From contig OZ021727.1 in NCBI GenBank assembly GCA_963978545.1, positions 54,634,487 to 54,698,486 of the forward strand: 64,000 nucleotides of DNA, written 5' to 3'. The notes beneath the pieces are model-generated. The model was not told the origin of the DNA, searched no databases, and was given only the letters and a program-made list of their open reading frames with translations. Of the stretch, positions 11,023 through 25,160 are shown in pieces. Numbering within the stretch: the first letter of the stretch is position 1; each line of letters begins with the position of its first letter. This DNA is from Linyphia triangularis. Taxonomy: Eukaryota > Arthropoda > Arachnida > Araneae > Linyphiidae. The position numbers and the translations under genes are program-made.

Positions 11023-14000
11023 CTGTAATGAGAATATAAAATATCTGAATATTTAAATAACTAAAACAACATCAACTGTATAAGGTATTGGTTTAATTTT
11101 AACTAATGAACAAGTAGCATATACACCGGGGGTTCCGGGAAATCTGTAAAAACCTAGAAATTATGTCTTAGGAAGAATTTCTGTTGGAATGGTTTATCAG
11201 AAAGATAATTTAACTTGTAGCCATAGCTTTGGGCTACACTAATACTAGAGTTATTTTAGATGGAATGCATATACGGCAAGGATGATTATAATTGGTATAT
11301 TACACCATTCTTTGCAGAGAATCCCTTCATATTCTTTAATAGTTACTAGAAAATATATCATAGTATTTACGAGCTTTTGACTGTGCTTTCCCCATAAAAA
11401 TCTCTTCTATAAAAAAATGTGCAAGTTGAAGTATTGGATACCTGAAATGTTTTTATCCCCATTATGAAGTGTTTTATGAACATGGAACCACGGTAGCATA
11501 AGTTCTGAATTTCTTTTTACGCAATATGCATTTAAATAGTAGCTATGCAATGCATATCCTGATTACGTGAATTACTTATACCTGTATGAGTAAATACTGG
11601 ATTCTGAAAATTAATATGAGGTACATTAATCACAATTACTGAAGTAGTTATCCTGCGTATTGTAAAAAAAATGCTTTGCACATTGCACAAACTATTTTGA
11701 ATATTAATGATTTCTGTTAACAATTTTATTTAGTATATAACTTTTTATTTCTCTTTTTATTGATACAATAATAGTCGTACTCTCAATAACCTCACGAACT
11801 CTTTGGAACTCTGATTACTGCATCGCAAGACGAGCACAAACAGGTTCGTATTTTTTAAATACTTTCAGGCCACTCATTTTTTCTTCTCATTGTTCGAAAT
11901 ATTACAAACAATGGTTTGAAAAGCATTCAAATGCAAGAACATGCAAGAGAAAAATAATACAAATATGTAATAGCAATTTTCATGATTTACTTTGTCATGA
12001 ACAGGAAATAATTAATTTTCCTCATTTTCTCTGTTTTCATATTTTGTATATACAATACAAGGATAAATTAGGAAATGTTAAATCATACAATGCTACCAAC
12101 TGTTATTAAAATATGAAAGCATGCATAAGAAAATACTCAGATTATATTTCAGTTTTCAAAGATAATTTTTTTCTGGAATCTTTCTTTTTCTTGTTTCAAG
12201 TAACCTATATTTTTCAGCAGAGTAAATTACATATCTAATTAATATTTAGGAATGTTTTATATCAGTGTTTAAATTTTATGTGGTTTTTTAAAAGATATTT
12301 TCAACTCATATTAAGGCAATAATAGCCTTAAAAGTTTCATGTTTCTTAACAATACGATAAAAACAGCTACAACATTTTGAAATCATGTATAATACTTAGA
12401 TTTGTTGTTGAAAAACATTGTAATCTTTTTAAATGATTGAGTCTTTTAAAATTAATTTTTTTGAAAAGCAATAATGTATTTTTAACAAGTGTCATATGTT
12501 TTACACTTCTTATTTTTTATACAACAAATAATTGTTATTTTGGCAAATCTAGTATATATTTTAATGATATTAATGAAATAAGTACCAAAAATAGAAACTG
12601 CTATCACAAAACAAATTTCAATTACCCTAAAATTATATACCTAATGTTGACAAAGGAAAATAATTTTCTCTTTTATGTCCTATGGATAAATCAATACACT
12701 ATAATTGTGTATTTACTTATATATATGTGTGTGCCAAAATTTTTTACTTTGTTATACTATGTCGATCAAAAAAATATTATACAAACATACATGTGTTTAC
12801 GCTTGGGTTAATTATTCATCTTAAATATATTTACTTTTAATAATCGGTGGTTAAAAGTAAATTTAGTTGAGTTTTTGAATTTCTTTATTTTTCAGAGGTG
12901 ATATAATGGTATTCAAATGACTTACATATATATAATTATGCAAATTTTACCACACGTTTTCTAAAAACAATAAATTTTGTCAATGAGAATGCAACAATTC
13001 TTCTTTTAGGCTGGACAAATGCAACATGGAACTTCATCTCATTCAACCAGAGATATACAAATGTATCATTTATCATTCTGAATTACAGAGGAATAGGCGT
13101 AACTGAGAGATATTCTAATGATTTCAAATAAGTAGCTTTTTAGCTGATATGTTATATCAGTATATTATGAAGAACAGAGACACATCCACTGAAAAATAGG
13201 CCACCACTTTTATGCTTTGTTCCCTATGGAAACCTGAGATAATTATCGAGCTTCAATTAGTGTAATGCACAGTAAATGATTATTTCTACCTTGTTGTTCA
13301 AAGCGCTACTGTTGGTAATTACGATGGAATGGATTTGTTATAATTTTTCTAGGTTTCGATAGATTCAATATTAAAAAAAAAAAGGTATTTTCCAAAATAT
13401 ATTGAATATTTGTTAAAGATGCTTTATAGACACTTGACTCCTTGACATATTTCAGAAAGGTTCTTTGTTAAAAATATAAAGTATCTTTGGATATATTTAT
13501 CATTCGAATTTCCGAACGAGTCCAACAGTATTTGTAACGACCTTTTACCTCAAAGCTTTTATCTGGTTAATTTTGTGTGTTTTACTGTCATGGGGCAATT
13601 CAGTCAGTGCTTAAGGAATTGTACTCAATGCTGTAATTTCGGAACAATGTCATAGTTACAAGAATGCTTTAGTATCTATCTTGAAACGCACAAAAAAAAA
13701 AAAAAAAAAAAGGTAGGCATGATGATAATTGTACAATATTTCATATTTAAAATACCAACATTTATAGTGTGAATAACACTTTAGCAATCTAAGTGTATAA
13801 CATGATTTGAATATCTGAAATGATAACAATTAGGTACTACAAAAATACTTTAAAATATATAATTTCAGTGAGAAGTTATTTAAACAGGAAGTACTTAATG
13901 ATTTTTGCATTTTGAGTTTAAAGCATTTATTAGATCCATTATAACTAATCTAACTTTATTTTAAATAAGTTTTCAATAAATCGTACAAATTTCAAATTTC

Positions 14001-16404
14001 AAAATAATCGATAAAGATATCTCTAATAATAAAGTATTGTAATGAAATATTTCACTTTCAAAATTGCTCTCCTTTAAATTTAAACACTAAAAACGCATCT
14101 AAAATCCTTATTTTATTCTTAAGAGGTGTGAAAAATTAATTGAATCCTAAAAAGCATTTGGGTTAATAGTTAAAAACTGGGTTTTCTTAACAAATTCGGA
14201 CTTCACTTCCATCAAAATTACTGGCTATTCCAAGAGAGACGTTAGATATAATTATAAATAATACTAATTATCTTTTAATTGCACACTTGGCATAGCTAGG
14301 TAGTTTAATGATATATTTTTTGTAATAAATTACTTTTAACTACAACGCAAAGTACATCTCGCATATCTAGTAAAATGCTTGCATTATGTTGTCGGTTGAT
14401 GCAACAACGTTATCTTTAAATGTCAAGAAATGTTTGAAGTAAATAGATTTAAGTAGTTTGGATATTTCATATTAAAAATGCATACTGTGATACTAATTAC
14501 AAGATGTTCGATGTATGCATTTGGAAATATACCAATCAAAAATAAACAGTTAAAGCTCATTGATAAAAAAGCAATTAAAAAACTACAAAAATTTAAATTT
14601 CATTTTTGTTAACTTTGGAACGGTAAAATAATATTTCTAAAAGTTCAACCTTAAGATCTAAAGATACATTACTTTTTATCCAATAAAATAGCTTTGTCTT
14701 GAAAATGCAAAGAAATTATTTTTATAAGTTAAACATTATCGTTGACAGGAATTTTTTTACATAAAATACTGCACCATTGTACATTTATTTCACTAATTAG
14801 GCTGATCGCACATCAAGTTGTCACTTTTCTTTATTTAATTAATTATGATTATCACCTGAATAATAAATCAATATTATCATAATTGTCCTTCTATTTATCC
14901 TATCTTTTAAAAGAAAACTCCGTTATTCATTTGAAGTATATAAATTTATATATTTAAACAACTGATTTTTCTTTTGTCGTCATAATTAACACAGGCATTA
15001 AATAATATGCCAGTTTATAAAAGTATTGTAACTAACAGAGCTCACCCACTAGGTTACTTCAACTCAATATCTAGTGGACCAGTACATGCATTAGTAACAG
15101 AATCTTTTAACTTTTCTTTGGGTATAGTATGTTTTATTAAAATCTTTCACAGAAAACCAACTGAAATTGTGGATAGAAATTAGTGTATAAAAATGAGTTA
15201 TTCAAGAAACATTCACCAATCGTACATTTTTGCCTTAAAAACTATACTCAAATAACATAAAAATATACTTAAGTCGTAAAAAATGTAAAAAAGTAACAAC
15301 TGTAAACTTTTTGTTCAAAAATTACCTTAAAGTGATTATTTCAAAATTAAGTTATTATTCAATTACGTTATAAAATTAAGTATTTTATTTTCTCCCGAAT
15401 TGTCATGTATAAAATATGTTTGTTATTTTTGATGAATCGTTTAATTCATATTCATAGACTTATTTCGTATTTAGAATTATAATGAAATGAATATGAAATA
15501 GAAAAATATTAGATTTAAATTACATAAAAGATCAATTAGTTTTTTAGTTATACTCCATGTTCTATCAAATGTATTAAATAGTATATGACTGGAAGTAATT
15601 TTTAAAGATACAACAATTTAAGCCCGAGTGTATTTCGATGTGTTTTATAAGTAAATTACAATTAATAAAATTATATAGAAACATATAACAAAACGAAAGA
15701 TATAAGAATAGTTACACACATAACAACAATAAAGAATTTTTAATAATAATGAAAAATATTACAGTAATAAATACTTAATAATAAAAAATATAATTCAATA
15801 AAAAAATATTTAAAAATATAAAAATATATAGCAATAAATATAAATATATATTAATAAGGAATTATATAATAGTAATAAAACATAAAACAATAATGAAATA
15901 CAAAGAATCATATCGACGTTCTTTAGAAAAAATAATTAAAGGGAAATTAATAAATAAACAATAGAATATTCTTAGAAGAAACCAACAATTGTTTTAAGTT
16001 GGTTTAGGGGGTGTTCTTGATTAAAATGCAAAAAAAAAAAAAAAAAAAAAAAAAATTACCTTGAGAAAATAATTATTGCCACTAAAATTTATAAAGTTTA
16101 GTAAAAATCAAAATTTATGTAAGAGATATATAAAAAAAAAAATTAAATCGAATCAATTAATAAAATTAACTATGAAATTTAAATTGTAATACCGTTAAAT
16201 TACAAAATTTTACGTTCCAATGTTTCGTTTATTCTATTTAGAATATATTTATAAATAGTTACCTGGATTGAAGTGATTTAACTTTAATTGAATTTCTATG
16301 CAAGGTCTGCGTTGATGAAGTGATAAAAATTGTTAAATTTAACTTTAAAGAATTACACTTTGTAGGAATTACATAGAGATGCTTTCTATGGCACATCTAC
16401 ATAC
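11023..16404 (-). other. intron of Dscam-like gene
   Basis: This is 5.4 kb of AT-rich sequence with poly-A and poly-T runs, including pure A runs near 13690 and 16030. The only long frame (plus strand, 12437-12811) is built from Ile, Leu, Phe, Tyr and Asn and looks like chance. On the plus strand, TTCTTCTTTTAG near 13010 is followed by an open 23-codon frame, but no matching donor or partner exon was found. Confidence 0.6.
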
Positions 16405-16541
16405 CATTATCCGACATATGCCTTAAATCTCTGTCACATTCAGCGTCGGATAACTCTTGTCCATCACTAGCAAAAGTCTGAGCATGGACATGTAATGGAC
16501 TGTAACTTCCATCCTGACTAATTATTTCATTTGCCCGCCAT
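16405..16541 (-). CDS. Dscam-like exon: distal cytoplasmic tail
   Basis: This is a 137-nt exon. The acceptor TTTTTTTCAAG|AT completes an arginine codon from the previous exon, and the donor is GATAATG|GTATGT in phase 1. It encodes WRANEIISQDGSYSP, LHVHAQTFASDGQELSD and AECDRDLRHMSDN. The DGQELSDAECDRD stretch is an acidic serine-rich segment of the kind seen near the C terminus of arthropod Dscam tails (recalled similarity, not searched). If the intron is retained, translation ends two codons later (G-M-stop), giving a shorter tail. Confidence 0.75.
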
Positions 16542-19500
16542 CTTGAAAAAAATAAAGAAACACAAGTAAAATTTTCTAAAATTTGAAATAAGAAACATTT
16601 AAAATAAAAATATATTGCTCTGATTGTCAAAATTTAGAAAGTAGTCAAAATAATTTTAATATGTTTTCCCATCTTCGATTTAAGATATTTTGGTAACCCA
16701 AATCTCCCAAGAAAAACACAATACTGCTCATCTGAAAGGTTATAGACCTAAAGGCGTGCGGTCAGGATAATCTAATATATAACAACTTCGAGTCTAGACG
16801 AGAAATTATCAACGAATTTCTATTGACTAGTATTATTTTTTCTATTAATTCACTTGTTCCTCACTTTTCCGATGAAATTTAAAAAAAAAAAAATCCATTT
16901 GAGGCCTATGTTAATCTAGTAGCATTGTAGATACCTTTAAAATCACATATTAACAAATCTCTAGAGTTTGTAGTTTAGGATTATAAAATGTAAAATGCGT
17001 TCCAATACACATTTTGGTCATAAATCTTCACTCGGAAACTTTTCTACAGTTTTGGGATAAGAATTCCTTCTAATGAGACCTTTCACATGATATGCATTAC
17101 CTGTTATAATTTTAGATTTTCTGGCAATATAAACTAAGTATAAGTTTCTCACTATGTTTGTGAAAGGAATTTTTATTATTTAATCTGTTATTGTTTTCAA
17201 GTCGGATCTTGAGTGCACTTCGGAACGCTTTTAATTAATATTTTAAAGTGCAACAATCACTGTTCATTTACGTTTTAAGATATTGATTAAATATTTGGGT
17301 AATGCTAAATCCCTATTTTTAATAATACGTTATATTTAAATGATGTGTATAAAATTTAAAATAAGGTCATAACAAAATGCAAATTATTTATTATATAAAT
17401 GAAATATTAATGACTTGTAAGGAACAAACGTATTTTCATCTACTAGTAATGGGCATAAATATAGTATTTTTATAGCTTTTGCAGGTTTAATAATAATAAC
17501 GTAACGAATAGTGTTATTTTTGAATGAATAAAATAATAAGGTTTAATACTTTAAAAATAAAAAATAACTCATTCAAAACTGTAAGTAAAATCTACACCTC
17601 TTATTAAATAATTAACACCATGTAATAAAAAAAATTCTGGAACGTTAATATCAAATTTACATAGAAAATGTTAATGTCCTTTTCTCTGAGTATTAGAATC
17701 AAGCATAGCTCAAGCAGCCTGCAATCATCTTTCTACATATTGTTATTCTTGCCCATACTCTTTATTAAATAAGGGAATTATAAGATACTAAGTACAATAT
17801 TTAGTGTCTTAAAAATAATATTGATATATATGAGTTGAAAGAAATAAAAAGTTAATCTTTACATGAGTTGCAACTTTTCATATTGAATAATTAGCACCAT
17901 GACGGTTGCTTCTATATCAACTATTCCAATACTTAAAGTACAGTTTTCATGATGAGGATTTTCAACCAATATTTTATAGTTTGAATCAATGTAACTCTAC
18001 TCTGCTGAAAATTTTTTTACACATTTTTTAAATCTATTTTTTTAATTTTTATTTTTTAATTATTTATAGATAGATTTTAAAAAAGCCCTGGAATCTGCAT
18101 ACAAAATTATAAATTTTATTTGATGTCTTGAAGTTAAAGTTGCTTTTTAATTTATTTTTATCACCATTGGAGTTTCTGTAGAAAAAGCTTATGACATCTT
18201 AGTGAGTTAATTAATATTTAAATTACAAATTAAATCATGCGATTGGACTTACATTAAAAATAAAAATAGGTAAACGTTTATAAAAATCTAAATTTTCAAA
18301 ACATTTTAAAATTCTGTTTCAGTATAAAATAGTTAACCACTTTCAATATTCAAAATTCATCTATCCAACAATTTCCCAATGATCCCTTTAAATTTGAAAA
18401 CTATTATTTTTTTTGGTTCTAAACTTCTTTTTCTTAAAAAAAACAACGAAAAAAAACAACACATTTTGCATTAAATTGATATTAATTGTTACAATCTAAT
18501 TTTATTTTTTAATATTTTCTTTAAATAAGGGAGATTAATAAAGAGGTGGTGAAATAAAATACAATACACCATTTTACTTCTTCTATTGCGTGAAATGATA
18601 CAAATACTTTTTATGAACATATGTAATGAGCTTGTTGAAAATTTTTAATTTTTTTAAGCAAAAGATGTAACTGGTAAGTTTTTTAAAAAATTAGGCGTCA
18701 TTTTCAATAAACATCTGTAGATAAAATCGTTCGCTTTTAAGAATTATATTTTTGGACATATATTTTAACTGTGGATCCAAAAAGTATTTAAATTTGATAA
18801 TATGTATAGTTTAAAAAACAAACTTAAAACTATCTTCTTCAAAAAATTGATGCACTTGTATAAAATTTAAATTTTATAATTTATTACATATACACATTCA
18901 TGGAATCAGCAATGTTTTAAGTTCTACATTACATTTCTATCGGATAACACAAATAGTTGTTAAGAGAAATTAAACTATAGCAGACAAAAACAAACAAAAA
19001 ACAAAATTGAAAAAACGAATTCGAAAGTTGAAATAGTGTATTTTAGGAATCAAAATACATAGAAGACATGATAAGAAAATAAAATTGGTGTTAGTATTAG
19101 TGATTGTATTGATAAAATATATATATTTTTAAAATTTGGTACTGTTATTAAAGACCACACAAAATCGTGTTTTTATTATGTAGGGCCTCGTACCCATTAA
19201 AATATAATACAAAAATGCAAAAATGGATGAACACTTTAAAATTGTTTGCATTACAATACAATAAAAACCTTTTACAAATATTTACACAATAAAAACTTAT
19301 ATAACTTCTAATAAAGTATGGTCTAAAAACTCGTTTCGTTCGTAGTACTGTTTTTTTTAATTACTTAATTTATTTGAAATCGTAATTTTTATAAGTGCAA
19401 ATACTAGTGATTATTTCAAATATGAAAAATGTAATTAATGATGAATAAGTACTGCATGGTAAGTTGATTATTTAAGATTTTAATTGACATATTTATGAAA

Positions 19501-20129
19501 TGATGTGCTTTTTAATACACTCATATTGAAAAACTAATAAATGTATTACAAAATTTAATAGTTTTATGCCCCAAACACCCAATTTGGTGAAAAGATTATT
19601 TATCTGCTACATTGGTTTCCTGATTGAATTATACGCACGAAACACAATTTATGCTTTGCAGTGAATAGTAAATCTACAGAGAGATTTAAATTTTTAATTA
19701 TAGCTTTTGATTTGGAAGGTTAGTAGAAAAATATTTTTTTTTTATTTTAGTGAAATTAGGATATATTATGCCACTGGTTAAAAACATATTTAAAAATAAT
19801 TAATATATACTTGTTTAAAAAATATTATTTTTATTCATTTATTTTAGCTTCAGGCAACACTCTTTTATCTACATAGTATCGTATTGTTGTTCTTTTTAAA
19901 AAGTCATCGTTAACATCATCAGACAGCGTCATCGTAAACATTGATAAGATACACTATATTTTTTGGGAGTATTTACAAATACTTATTTCTCAGTTGATCT
20001 AAAAATTGTACAAGTGATATATGTTGACATATGTATTAAATAAAATAATTTTAAAGTCAATCGAAACAGATAAATGATCTATTGCCACTAAAATACTTCT
20101 TAGTAACTCTAAAAAATGGATGAATTTAC
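16542..20129 (-). other. intron of Dscam-like gene
   Basis: This is 3.6 kb of very AT-rich sequence. No open frames of note, no recognisable mobile element and no obvious tandem repeat were seen. Confidence 0.6.
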
Positions 20130-20250
20130 CTGTGATTTGGATTCCACATGTTGCCCAAGGCTAGCTTTTCATTTAAAATGAAATCATCAATATCATATGA
20201 AGAAATTCCTTCTTCAGTTATGCTCTGTAAATGGTGAGGTTTACTAGTAC
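20130..20250 (-). CDS. Dscam-like exon: cytoplasmic tail, middle part
   Basis: This is a 121-nt exon with acceptor TATATTCTAG|GT and donor CACAG|GTAAAT. It enters in phase 1, completing a glycine codon, and leaves in phase 2. It encodes about 40 residues including SKPHHLQSITEEGISSYDID, DFILNEKLALGN and MWNPNH. The acidic run around SSYDIDDF carries a possible phosphotyrosine site. No catalytic domain is present, which fits a flexible signalling tail. Phase agreement with both neighbours supports the exon, although it has no long open frame of its own. Confidence 0.75.
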
Positions 20251-22956
20251 CTAGAATATAAAGTTGTTTATTAAATGTACTTAATATACATGTTTTTAAA
20301 GGAATTTTTCAAATAAAACTATTTAAACATATCAATTTAATGATAATCTTACAATCTTAAATGTAAATATAATAGAAGCAAAAAAAAAAAAAAATTAACA
20401 AAACATTAATTTAACTGCATTTGTTCACACAACCTTTAAAATACATTTACAGATAAAGCAAATAAATAATTTTTTATAGTTGTTTCTTAAGTTTTAAAAA
20501 TAAATAAAAAAAAACTATCTTAGCCCATGTGAATTAAATCTCATTAGGAAATGTATGTTGTAAACGTCAAAACCCCCATGTAAACCTCAAATATTCAAAT
20601 GAATCAATTACCTAGTGATATACGACTGCACAGCCATTTATATCTGGTATCAGCAAATTTAAAAAAAATATTAATATATTTATAATTTTCAATTTATGTA
20701 GATAATATTGGTAATTATAAATAATAAGATAAAAGTAAATGTAAGCATGACTTATTGTCAATAAATAGTATAATTGATAGTAAAGAATTATTCCAAAATC
20801 GATAAAAATAACTTATAATACTTAATATATTAGGCAAAAGAAAATAGTTAGATTAGAAAAAAAAAAGTTTGCAGTCACCAAGAAACAAAAAGTTTGATTT
20901 TGCTTTTCTTAAATATGGTACTGTTGGTAATAATATGGTATTTCCTAAATAATACACTTTAACGTGAATTAAGTCGCAAATATGTAATCCAGCTTAATTT
21001 TATTTTATGGGCTTTTTTAGCTACCCACAAATAAACTTTTTAAAGATAATACATATAAACAAAATAATCAAACAAAATTTAAACTTACATAAATAAATTA
21101 AATGAATTTTAATCAAATAGTTAAGGGGATAAGAAAACTAAGTTAAAAGTTTATTTATATTCGAATGCTCCCAAATATTTAAATATGAATTTTTTTCCCT
21201 GATAATACTGTGTTTAATATTGTAAATAGTTACAGTAATTTTTATATAACTAATGAATTATTTTAATTGTCACAATATTGCGATAAATATTTCATCAAAT
21301 TAAATCAAGTACTCGTTTGTTGAATGCATTTCATCCAAAAAAATATTTCTACAATGTCTCAAACTAGAACAACACAATAATGTCTTCTTTCATTCCATCG
21401 AATTGGAAATCTGACATATTAAAAGCAGTAGGTCCCTTAGAAATAAAACAAATTTAATAGAAGTTAGCGTTTGCTACTGCTCACTTCTTTCAAGATCTGA
21501 ATAACATACTTAACCTGAAACACAGCCTACAATGAAACAAAGCCCCAGAACTCGGCATTTAATTAAATTTGCCTTTTCTATAGGAATAACGCTAGAGGGA
21601 TGTTTCCGCGAGATTTAATTATGGATCTACACAGTGTATGTTTCGTATCTTTCCGTATTTTAGATTGCAGGAACAGTTTTGCTGCTTCTTTCAGGCAAAA
21701 GTTTTCTTATAACACATTGGTATGAATATATTTTAATTAAGTTTGAGGCTCCTTTGTTTTCAAGTTATTGAACATTGCATATTTATGAGGGTTGGATTGT
21801 TGCTTTTACTATGGAGTTAATACCTTGGAAACAGTAACAACCTTTTATTTAAATAATTTAGGAGAACAAGTTTGATGCTGTACTTGCGCAGTTTTGTTAA
21901 TTTGGTAGCATGAATACCAGAAGGTTGTTAGTGTTTGTACATTATGATGTAAAAGGTATTTGTAATGTCAGTCCCTTAAATCCTATAACATTCAATATAT
22001 GTTAAATACTGTCATACATATAAATTGTTATAAAGCATATACTTATTGAAAAAAAAAATTCTGAAAAATTCTTCATAGTTTTGTAGTAGCTGATATGTAA
22101 TAATATTTTGTACAATGGCATTCTTGTGATATCTATGACGATAGTTGTACACATTAAATTCTGCTAATGCATTTAGTATTTAATTCCAGTACACTTTGAC
22201 TACAGAACATTACTACAAAAGCGGTTCTCGCATTGTTTGATATTAAAGCTTACGCAGTAAATACCTATTAGAGAACTACAATGCTGAAAGCTCCCTCGCG
22301 GCCAGTGTCATCGTTACGGAATGTCCGAAACACGTTGAAACGACGTCACAACGACGTCGCATACCGTCCATAATTAATCGTGGACGAGCAACTACGAATT
22401 AAAATACTGCCTGAAGCTAGAGGCAATATTGAACAATTTTAGAAGCATTCTTACATAATAGCTTTCATGAACGGTGACATGGACCTTCATGCCAGAGTAA
22501 TCTATCATCTAAAATTCTGAATTGGACATGGATGCGCATTTAAATGGTGGAAAATTTTCCAGTTCAAATAGGACGCATTCAAATGGTTAAGAGAGTTGAA
22601 CAAATAATCCTTGAGCTCTTATTCTATTGATGCTCTAAAACGTTTAGAGAGAGTTTTAGGACTAAATAGTATTTAATTCATTTGTTATATAAGCGATTCA
22701 TTGAAATAAGTAAAAATATAAAACTTTTTTATAATGCATAAATGAAAGTTATCGTAAATTCGACTCCCTGAGTCAGTTTTTGGAATTTTAAATTTCATTT
22801 TTAATTGATTGCAATAAGTTTTGCCAATGAAAATTTATCTTTATACCCAATATTTTATTAATTTGATCTTAATGTATTCAACGTAATAAACATATAGCGC
22901 TAATGTAGAATACTTTATGATGGTTATTTAAAATTAGTTAAATCAAATGTTCTTAC
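20251..22956 (-). other. intron of Dscam-like gene
   Basis: This 2.7-kb intron is mostly AT-rich. A small CpG-containing island at about 22280-22400 has several ACGACGTC-like motifs and stands out from its surroundings. No coding exon with usable splice sites was found. Confidence 0.6.
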
Positions 22957-23017
22957 CATAATCACTAATTTCAATTGTTCCATCTTGTACTGAGGGCATG
23001 TGATAACTGTGTCGACG
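22957..23017 (-). CDS. Dscam-like exon: short cytoplasmic exon
   Basis: This is a 61-nt exon between the acceptor TTTTATTACAG|CG and the donor TATG|GTAAGA. It starts in phase 0, ends in phase 1 and encodes RRHSYHMPSVQDGTIEISDY plus one base. It is too short to stand out as a reading frame and was found by splice signals only 297 nt downstream of the previous exon. Length and phase make it non-symmetrical, so skipping it would shift the frame of all later exons. Confidence 0.75.
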
Positions 23018-23314
23018 CTGTAATAAAAAGAAGATTTTCGACTGTATATTTTATACAATATTATCAATTATTCAATATTAATTAAAATAGTATTTAGAGT
23101 TTAAATGTAAATAAAATATTATCAGTGTTTCTTTTAACATTTAAAAAAAAAAAAAAATCTAATTTGATATTCAGTGGCTGACCTATAAAACATTTCAATC
23201 AGTATTACATAATAGCATCTTTCATATCAGTTAGAATGATAGTAAATTAATGTTTGATTTAATATTCATCATTACGTCCACATAAAATTTAATGATTAAA
23301 TGTAGATATCTCAC

Positions 23315-23553
23315 CATATCCTCTCTCATTTGTTGAGGAATGTCATAAAGATGATCACTCTGTCTACTGCTATGGTGATGTAGACTTCTGCAACCATCTC
23401 TTTCCATTCCTACTTCATCACGATGCAGACCAGGAACTCTACTTGTAGCATAAGGAGCAGGGAAGTAGATGGATTCTCTATTCTGATCGTATGTTTTCTC
23501 TAAATCAGTCATGGCCAAAGCATCTCCTTTTCCATCTTCGTTGCCCCTAACTC
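23315..23553 (-). CDS. Dscam-like exon: cytoplasmic tail, juxtamembrane part
   Basis: This exon encodes about 80 residues, including the stretches KTYDQNRESIYFPAPYATS, VPGLHRDEVG, SLHHHSSRQSDHLYDIPQQ and MREDM. Four tyrosines lie in contexts that could bind SH2 domains, most clearly DHLYDIP. Dscam tails are known to recruit SH2/SH3 adaptors such as Dock, so this is the likely role (inference). The donor is GATATG|GTGAGA in phase 0. I chose the acceptor ACCTAG|GA at 23553 because it continues the phase-1 end of the transmembrane exon without an extra exon. A second acceptor-like AACCAG|TC at 23567 has a good pyrimidine tract but gives phase 2 and would need another, unseen exon. The start is therefore less certain than the end. 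Confidence 0.78.
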
Positions 23554-24779
23554 CTAGGTCAAAATGACTGGTTAGATAGAGTAAGGTATGAACATTTGTT
23601 GTAGTGTTTCAATTTAATTATTTTGAAACTATAGATTGTAAGGACAAGGTTTTTTTTTTTTTTTTTTTTTTCTTCTTTTTTTTTTTTTGTTTGTTTAACA
23701 TTTAATTACTGATACCGGTTATCAATTATATAAATAATATTCAAGCAGATTATTCCAATTCAACATTTAAATTATTTTTGATTTGAAACTATTGAGCCCA
23801 TCTATTGTTAATTTAAAGATATTGAACATTGGAATATTTTCTCCAAACTTGATTGCTTAAAACATTTCAATTAATAGAACAGAAATATTTCTCTCCATTT
23901 TTCTTGTTGGGTATCTATTATGGTTCAAAATACATTGCGTGATATACTTTGTATAACAACACTCAATATAAGTAAACATACTTTTATATTAATGCTCATT
24001 CGTCGCATTTTTAAAATAAAAATCCCAGATTTGGTCTTAGGACCAATTTACACTTTATCTTTTCAATCATTCGTGAAAAGAAAGAGTTCTAACCAATTCC
24101 TAATGAATTTTTTATTATTCAAGTTTATCTGTGAATATATAATCAAACATTAGTATAATATAATAAGTGTTATCTTGTAGAATGATAATCGTAGGCACTT
24201 TCTAAGCAAAAAATAAGCTATGATATATGCATAACAACACCAAGCATCAGAGTCAAAGCTAATTATACATTAAAGTTAATAATCAGTATAATTATGTTAT
24301 GATCTTGAACACTGAAATAAATAGAGTGCTTGAATTGGTTTATGCTGAATAGATATCAGCCACCAACAAGCAATTCTGAGAAAAAAAATAACTTTGAAAG
24401 ATTAAATGATTGGAGTAATGTTCAAAGAGTAAATTTATTTTTATTTCAGTTCATCTGAAACAAGTTATATTGCCCGAGAACAAGGTGGAGAGGCAACAAT
24501 TCAAAACAATTTAGATTGGAAATACAAAAAGTAAATTTAAATTGTGGAATATACGTGAATGCAATTTTTAGAGTGACATGATTGTCATTGCTTATTTCAT
24601 AAAATTCCTTTCTTTAGAAAAAAAGTAACCACAAAACAAAAATCCGCTGAGTTGTAATTCTTTTTAATGATATTATCCCAAGAATACATATATTCTTATC
24701 TCATTATAAGGGCTCTGAATACTTCATAATTGCATTACTCTCCAATATTTCACATTACAGTATTTATTTTTCCAGTCAG

Positions 24780-25160
24780 AGGATGATAAGGATCGAATTG
24801 AGTTGTTCCTCTCCTGCCCCTAAGCCATTTCCCTTTCAGCACACTTATTCTAAGCTTTCGAAATCTGAACCAAGTTTCCGATATATATACTTACACAGTG
24901 AGGTGCATGAGTATATATGCTTAGTCAGCGATGCGGGCGAAATGATCTCTATTTTTTGTTTCTTTACTTCTCTTTCCCCTACTCTAACCCTGGATTTCTC
25001 TTTCTTTCTCATCCTTCAACGAAATCAAATAAACGGCAAAGTCAATAAACATTTTGTGGATCTCTTTCTAAGTATTTTTTTTTTTTTTTTTTATTTGATA
25101 AGGGTCGATTCGAGTCTAGGTCTAAAAGCTATCATCCTCCACACAAAAAGCTGAAATGGA
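24780..25160. other. unidentified pyrimidine-rich segment
   Basis: The plus strand has a 123-codon open frame through a CT-rich tract ending in a T18-like run. Amino-acid composition (Ser, Phe, Leu runs) follows base composition. On the minus strand a GTAAGT donor-like site occurs near 24890, but the upstream sequence lacks a pyrimidine tract and its phase does not fit the receptor gene. Nothing can be assigned. Confidence 0.3.

Noticed and set aside
11585..11606. Possible 22-nt micro-exon with TTAATTTTCAG acceptor and ACAG|GTATAAG donor on the minus strand
   Set aside because: It would leave phase 2, which does not fit the next exon, and has no independent support.
12437..12811. 124-codon plus-strand frame
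   Set aside because: Composition follows AT-rich DNA, no recognisable domain, inside an intron of the receptor gene.
16264..16312. Alternative terminal exon after ATCAACGCAG
   Set aside because: It would leave an intron of only about 90 nt and stop after three codons; the acceptor at 11022 is stronger.
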